This document shows, piece by piece, positions 21,084 through 23,933 of a DNA stretch of 23,933 nucleotides (position 1 is the first letter of the stretch; the number at the start of each line of letters is the position of its first letter). A program made the position numbers and the translations under genes. The DNA is from DASSKK01 sp035690495. Lineage in GTDB: Bacteria > Actinomycetota > Actinomycetes > Propionibacteriales > Nocardioidaceae. The notes beneath the pieces are model-generated. The model worked only from the letters and a program-made list of their open reading frames with translations. It was not told the DNA's origin and did not search any database. The stretch lies in assembly GCA_035690495.1 (NCBI GenBank), contig DASSKK010000026.1:1-23933 (forward strand), given 5' to 3'.

Positions 21084-22156
21084 GCCGCGCTCGGGTTGCC
21101 TGGATCGGCGGACTGGTGCTCGTCGTGGTGCTGGCCCTGCTGCCCTACTCCGCGCTGAGGCTTCCCGGCCTGCTGCCCGGACAGTTCGCCTCACCGGGCA
21201 GCCTGCAGGTGCTCGCCACCTGCCTGGTGTTCGCCGCGCTCGCGCTCAGCTACGACCTGCTGTTCGGGTTCACCGGGCTGCTGTCGTTCGGGCACGCGCT
21301 CTACTTCGCGATCGGCGTCTACGTGACCGCGATCGCGCTGACCCGCTGGCACTGGGGCCTGGTCGGCTCGATGCTGCTCGCGCTGGCGGTCGGCTTCGTG
21401 GTCGCCGTCCTCGCCGGCGCGGTCAGCCTGCGGGTCGGCGGGATCGCGTTCGCGATGGTGACGCTGGCGTTCGCGCAGGCCGGGTCGGTGCTCGTCGTCC
21501 AGGACCCGCTCGAGGTCACCGGCGGTGAGCACGGGCTGTCCATGGACGTCTCCAGGGTCCCCGACGCCCTCGTCGGGGTGATCAACACCCGCAACCTGTA
21601 CTGGCTGGCGCTGGCGCTCGCGGTGGTCGTCTACCTCGTCGTTCGTGTCGCCACCGAATCGCCCGCGGGGCACGTCTGGGCAGCGATCCGCGAGAACGAG
21701 CTGCGCACGTCGGTGCTCGGCCTGCGGACCTACACGTTCAAGCTGGTCGCGTTCGTGATCGGTTCGACGCTGGCGACGCTGTGCGGCACGATCTACGTGC
21801 TCCTGCTCGGCGGCGCCACAGTCGGTGTGACCACGGCTGACTTCACCTTGTCGCTCCTGGTGATGGTGGTGCTCGGCGGGTCCGGCGTGCGGTGGGGGGC
21901 GATGCTCGGCGGATTCGCCTACACGCTGCTCGACCAGCGGCTCGGCACGCTGTCGAGTTCCTCGGGGGTGGCTGCGCTTCCCGACGTGCTGCGGGTCCCG
22001 CTGTCCCAGCCGCTGTTCGTGCTCGGCGTACTGTTCGTGCTCGTGGTGCTGTTCCTGCCCGGGGGCATCGCCTCCCTGGTCCGCCCGGGGGCCGACCGGT
22101 CGCAGCTGACGTCGAGGTTCGGGCTGCGACGCCGCACCGTGGGGGAGTCGCGATGA
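21080..22156 (+). CDS. livM: Branched-chain-amino-acid-type ABC transporter permease, LivM type
   Basis: 358 residues with about ten hydrophobic segments. Seen: the LivM signature LVFAALALSYDLLFGFTGLLSFGHALYFAIGVYVTAI, a second conserved block GGIAFAMVTLAFAQ, the coupling segment GHVWAAIRENELRTSVLGLRTYTFKLVAFVIGS, and VMVVLGGSGVRWGAMLGGFAYTLLDQRL near the end, followed by a basic C-terminal tail. It makes up the channel together with LivH. ATG at 21080 overlaps the livH stop (ATGA); its own stop overlaps the acyl-CoA ligase start (ATGA). The longer open frame upstream of 21080 lies inside livH and is not coding. Confidence 0.94.
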   Translation: MSRARVAWIGGLVLVVVLALLPYSALRLPGLLPGQFASPGSLQVLATCLVFAALALSYDLLFGFTGLLSFGHALYFAIGVYVTAIALTRWHWGLVGSMLLALAVGFVVAVLAGAVSLRVGGIAFAMVTLAFAQAGSVLVVQDPLEVTGGEHGLSMDVSRVPDALVGVINTRNLYWLALALAVVVYLVVRVATESPAGHVWAAIRENELRTSVLGLRTYTFKLVAFVIGSTLATLCGTIYVLLLGGATVGVTTADFTLSLLVMVVLGGSGVRWGAMLGGFAYTLLDQRLGTLSSSSGVAALPDVLRVPLSQPLFVLGVLFVLVVLFLPGGIASLVRPGADRSQLTSRFGLRRRTVGESR

Positions 22157-23658
22157 CCGCGACTCCCGTGCCCGTCGGCGAGTGGCTCGATCCCGCGAAC
22201 GGGGAGCGGGTCGCCCTGCAAACGCCCGAGGGCGAGCAGATCCACTATGCGAGCCTCGCCGAGCGCGTGGATCGGCTCGCGGGCGGCCTGCTCGATGCCG
22301 GCCTGCACCACGGGGACCGGGTCGCCACGCTGTGCCACAACAACCCCGACCAGGTCGTGCTGCTGTTCGCCTGCGCCCGCGCGGGCCTGGTGCTGGTGCC
22401 GCTGTCCTGGCGGGCCACCGCGGTCGAGGCCGCCGCCATGCTCGCCGACGCCGAGCCCGGGCTGCTGCTGCACGACTCGGGCCGGGCCGCCCAGGCACGA
22501 GCCTCCTGCGAGCTGGTTGCCGCCCGCCCGCCGACCGCCCTGCTGGGCGCGCAGGGCGTGGAGGACGCCGTGCCCTCGGTCGGCAGCGCCGCACCCGCCG
22601 AGGCGGTGTCGGTCGACGACGACCTGCTGCTGCTCTACACCTCCGGCAGCAGCGGGCGGCCAAAGGGCGTGCCGCTGACCCACGGCAACTGCTGGTGGAC
22701 CAACGCGTCGCTGGCAGACCGGATGCCGTTGACCGTCGACGACGTGGTGCTGCTGGTGCTGCCGCAGTTCCACGTGGCCGCCTGGAACGTCCAGCCACTG
22801 CTGGCCCTGCATGTCGGAGCACGCGTCGTGGTCATGGAGACCTTCGACCCCGGTCGCATGCTCGACGTGGTCGAGGGACTGCGGGTCACCTGCGTGATGG
22901 GGGTGCCTGCGACCTACCAGACGCTGGCAGCACATCCGGGGTTCGGCACCGCCGACCTGTCGAGCCTGCGCCTGGTGGTGGCCGGCGGCGCCGCCGTCGA
23001 CCCGGCCCTGCTGTCGACCTGGGCGCGGCGTGGCCACCGGCTCACGGTCGGGTACGGCCTCACGGAGGCGGGCCCGAACACGCTGTGCTCCCGGCCCGGC
23101 GACGCCGACCCGGACCCGGCGCTGGCGCCTTACCGTGACGTCGAGGTGGCCGTGCGGGACGTGGCGACCGGCGAGATGCTCACGGGCTCCGGACGCGGTG
23201 AGCTGCTGGTGCGCGGACCGGCGGTGTTCGCCGGCTACTGGCGCGAGCCCTCACCGGTGAGACCCGACGGCTGGTTCGCCACCGGTGACCTCGTCGAACG
23301 GGACACGTCCGGAGGCCTGCGGGTGCGCGGTCGCGCGGGGGACATGTTCGTCTCCGGCGGCGAGAACGTCGCGCCGGCGGAGGTCGAGTCGGCGCTGCTG
23401 CAGGACCCGGACATCACGGCCGCCGCGGTGGTCGGCGTACCCGACGCGCGGTGGGGGGAGGCCGGCGTCGCGTTCGTCGTACTCCGTGATGCAGGCAACC
23501 TGGCAGACCCCTCGGCGGTCGAGCGCATCCGCTCCCGAGCCCGGGACCGGTTGGCCGGGTTCAAGGTGCCCCGCGAGGTGGTCGTGCTCGCGGAGCTGCC
23601 GACGACCGGCTCGGGCAAGATCGACAAGCCGGCGCTGCGGGCACGGCTGGAGGCGTGA
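22153..23658 (+). CDS. AMP-dependent acyl-CoA synthetase/ligase
   Basis: 501 residues of the class I adenylate-forming superfamily. It would activate a carboxylic acid with ATP to an acyl-AMP and then an acyl-CoA. Seen: the P-loop LLYTSGSSGRPKGVPLTH (160-177), LPQFHVAAWN, GVPATYQTL, the adenine-binding VGYGLTEAGPNT (299-310), GWFATGDLVER with Asp379 for ribose binding, the hinge VRGRAGDMFVSGGENVAPAEVE (391-412), and the catalytic lysine in PTTGSGKIDK (Lys489). All core residues are present. Substrate class (fatty, aromatic or other acid) cannot be read from the sequence; it resembles FadD-like medium/long-chain or aryl ligases. Start ATG 22153 overlaps the livM stop, so the ligase is translated with the importer, which suggests it activates the imported compound. 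Confidence 0.92.
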   Translation: MTATPVPVGEWLDPANGERVALQTPEGEQIHYASLAERVDRLAGGLLDAGLHHGDRVATLCHNNPDQVVLLFACARAGLVLVPLSWRATAVEAAAMLADAEPGLLLHDSGRAAQARASCELVAARPPTALLGAQGVEDAVPSVGSAAPAEAVSVDDDLLLLYTSGSSGRPKGVPLTHGNCWWTNASLADRMPLTVDDVVLLVLPQFHVAAWNVQPLLALHVGARVVVMETFDPGRMLDVVEGLRVTCVMGVPATYQTLAAHPGFGTADLSSLRLVVAGGAAVDPALLSTWARRGHRLTVGYGLTEAGPNTLCSRPGDADPDPALAPYRDVEVAVRDVATGEMLTGSGRGELLVRGPAVFAGYWREPSPVRPDGWFATGDLVERDTSGGLRVRGRAGDMFVSGGENVAPAEVESALLQDPDITAAAVVGVPDARWGEAGVAFVVLRDAGNLADPSAVERIRSRARDRLAGFKVPREVVVLAELPTTGSGKIDKPALRARLEA

Positions 23659-23933
23659 TGAGCACACCCAACCGCGTTCCGCGCACCGACAAGGGCACCG
23701 AGACCCGCCGACGGCTGATCGCGGCCGCCGAGCAGGTGTTCGCCGAACGCGGCTACCACGACGCGTCGATCGTGAAGATCACCGAGGCGGCCGGCGTCGC
23801 CGGCGGCACGTTCTACCTCTACTTCTCGGGCAAGCGGCAGATCTTCGACGAGCTGGTCGAGGACCTCAACCGCCGGGTGCGGCATGCGATGGTCAGCGCC
23901 TCCGGCGCCGAGACGACGCGTGCCGCCGCGGAG
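23658..23933 (+). CDS. TetR/AcrR family transcriptional regulator, truncated by the window end
   Basis: The first 92 residues are visible. The N-terminal helix-turn-helix is complete: TETRRRLIAAAEQVFAERGYHDASIVKITEAAGVAGGTFYLYFSGKRQIFDELVEDLNRRV, with the recognition segment AGVAGGTFYLYF. The ligand-binding domain lies beyond the window. ATG at 23658 shares one base with the ligase stop (TGATG); a GTG one codon earlier is possible. As the last visible gene of the operon it probably controls the importer and ligase, with an acyl-CoA or the free acid as inducer, as in other TetR regulators of acid catabolism. It could also control genes further downstream. Confidence 0.92.
   Translation, partial: MSTPNRVPRTDKGTETRRRLIAAAEQVFAERGYHDASIVKITEAAGVAGGTFYLYFSGKRQIFDELVEDLNRRVRHAMVSASGAETTRAAAE

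Noticed and set aside
21191..22822. 543-codon minus-strand frame opposite livM and the ligase
   Set aside because: Arg/Ala/Pro-rich shadow of livM and the ligase, both clearly identified.
1..23933. tRNA, rRNA, CRISPR, prophage or transposase genes
   Set aside because: Both strands of the short intergenic gaps were read. None holds a tRNA-like TTCGA arm with an acceptor stem, regularly spaced repeats, or transposase motifs in a plausible frame.

Overview
The window is about 24 kb of high-GC chromosomal DNA with very dense coding, many GTG and TTG starts, and start/stop overlaps of 1 to 14 bases. Gene content and order (purH-folD-DUF3017 next to mdh; a monomeric NADP isocitrate dehydrogenase; a sortase gene beside an anchored surface protein; a SigE-like ECF sigma factor) point to an actinobacterium. 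I would place it near Nocardioidaceae, but that is an impression from gene style and from one repeat, not a database match. I see no rRNA, tRNA, CRISPR array, insertion sequence or phage gene. The longest stretch without a gene is about 180 bases (17182-17360).

Region 1 (1-7800), core metabolism. The 3' part of purH, folD and a small DUF3017 membrane protein form a one-carbon/purine operon on the plus strand. It converges on mdh (minus). mdh and icd are divergent, and their shared 97-base intergenic region carries a perfect 11-base inverted repeat that looks like two identical extended -10 elements. icd is followed, 1 base later, by a formate/nitrite-type channel and then by an overlapping MFS exporter.

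Region 2 (7789-11015, minus strand), cell surface. A tandem-GNAT acetyltransferase is followed by a secreted CHRD-like protein with an EF-hand-like calcium loop and a non-LPXTG cell-wall sorting tail, a class F-like sortase starting 6 bases later, and a small four-helix membrane protein. This is the most system-like accessory cluster in the window.

Region 3 (11092-17181). A CNNM/CBS/CorC membrane protein converges on a sigma-factor/membrane-sensor pair; the gap between them is filled by a near-perfect 21-base inverted repeat. Then come trpS, a 2H-phosphodiesterase (2'-5' RNA ligase-like) gene and a YihY/BrkB membrane protein.

Region 4 (17295-23933). A good sigma-70 promoter with a candidate operator drives a complete branched-chain-amino-acid-type ABC importer (binding protein, two ATPases, two permeases), then an acyl-CoA ligase and a TetR regulator cut by the window end. 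From livF onward all junctions overlap by 1 to 4 bases. The simplest reading is uptake of a carboxylic acid followed by CoA activation, under local TetR control. A palindromic REP-like element sits between the two ATPase genes.
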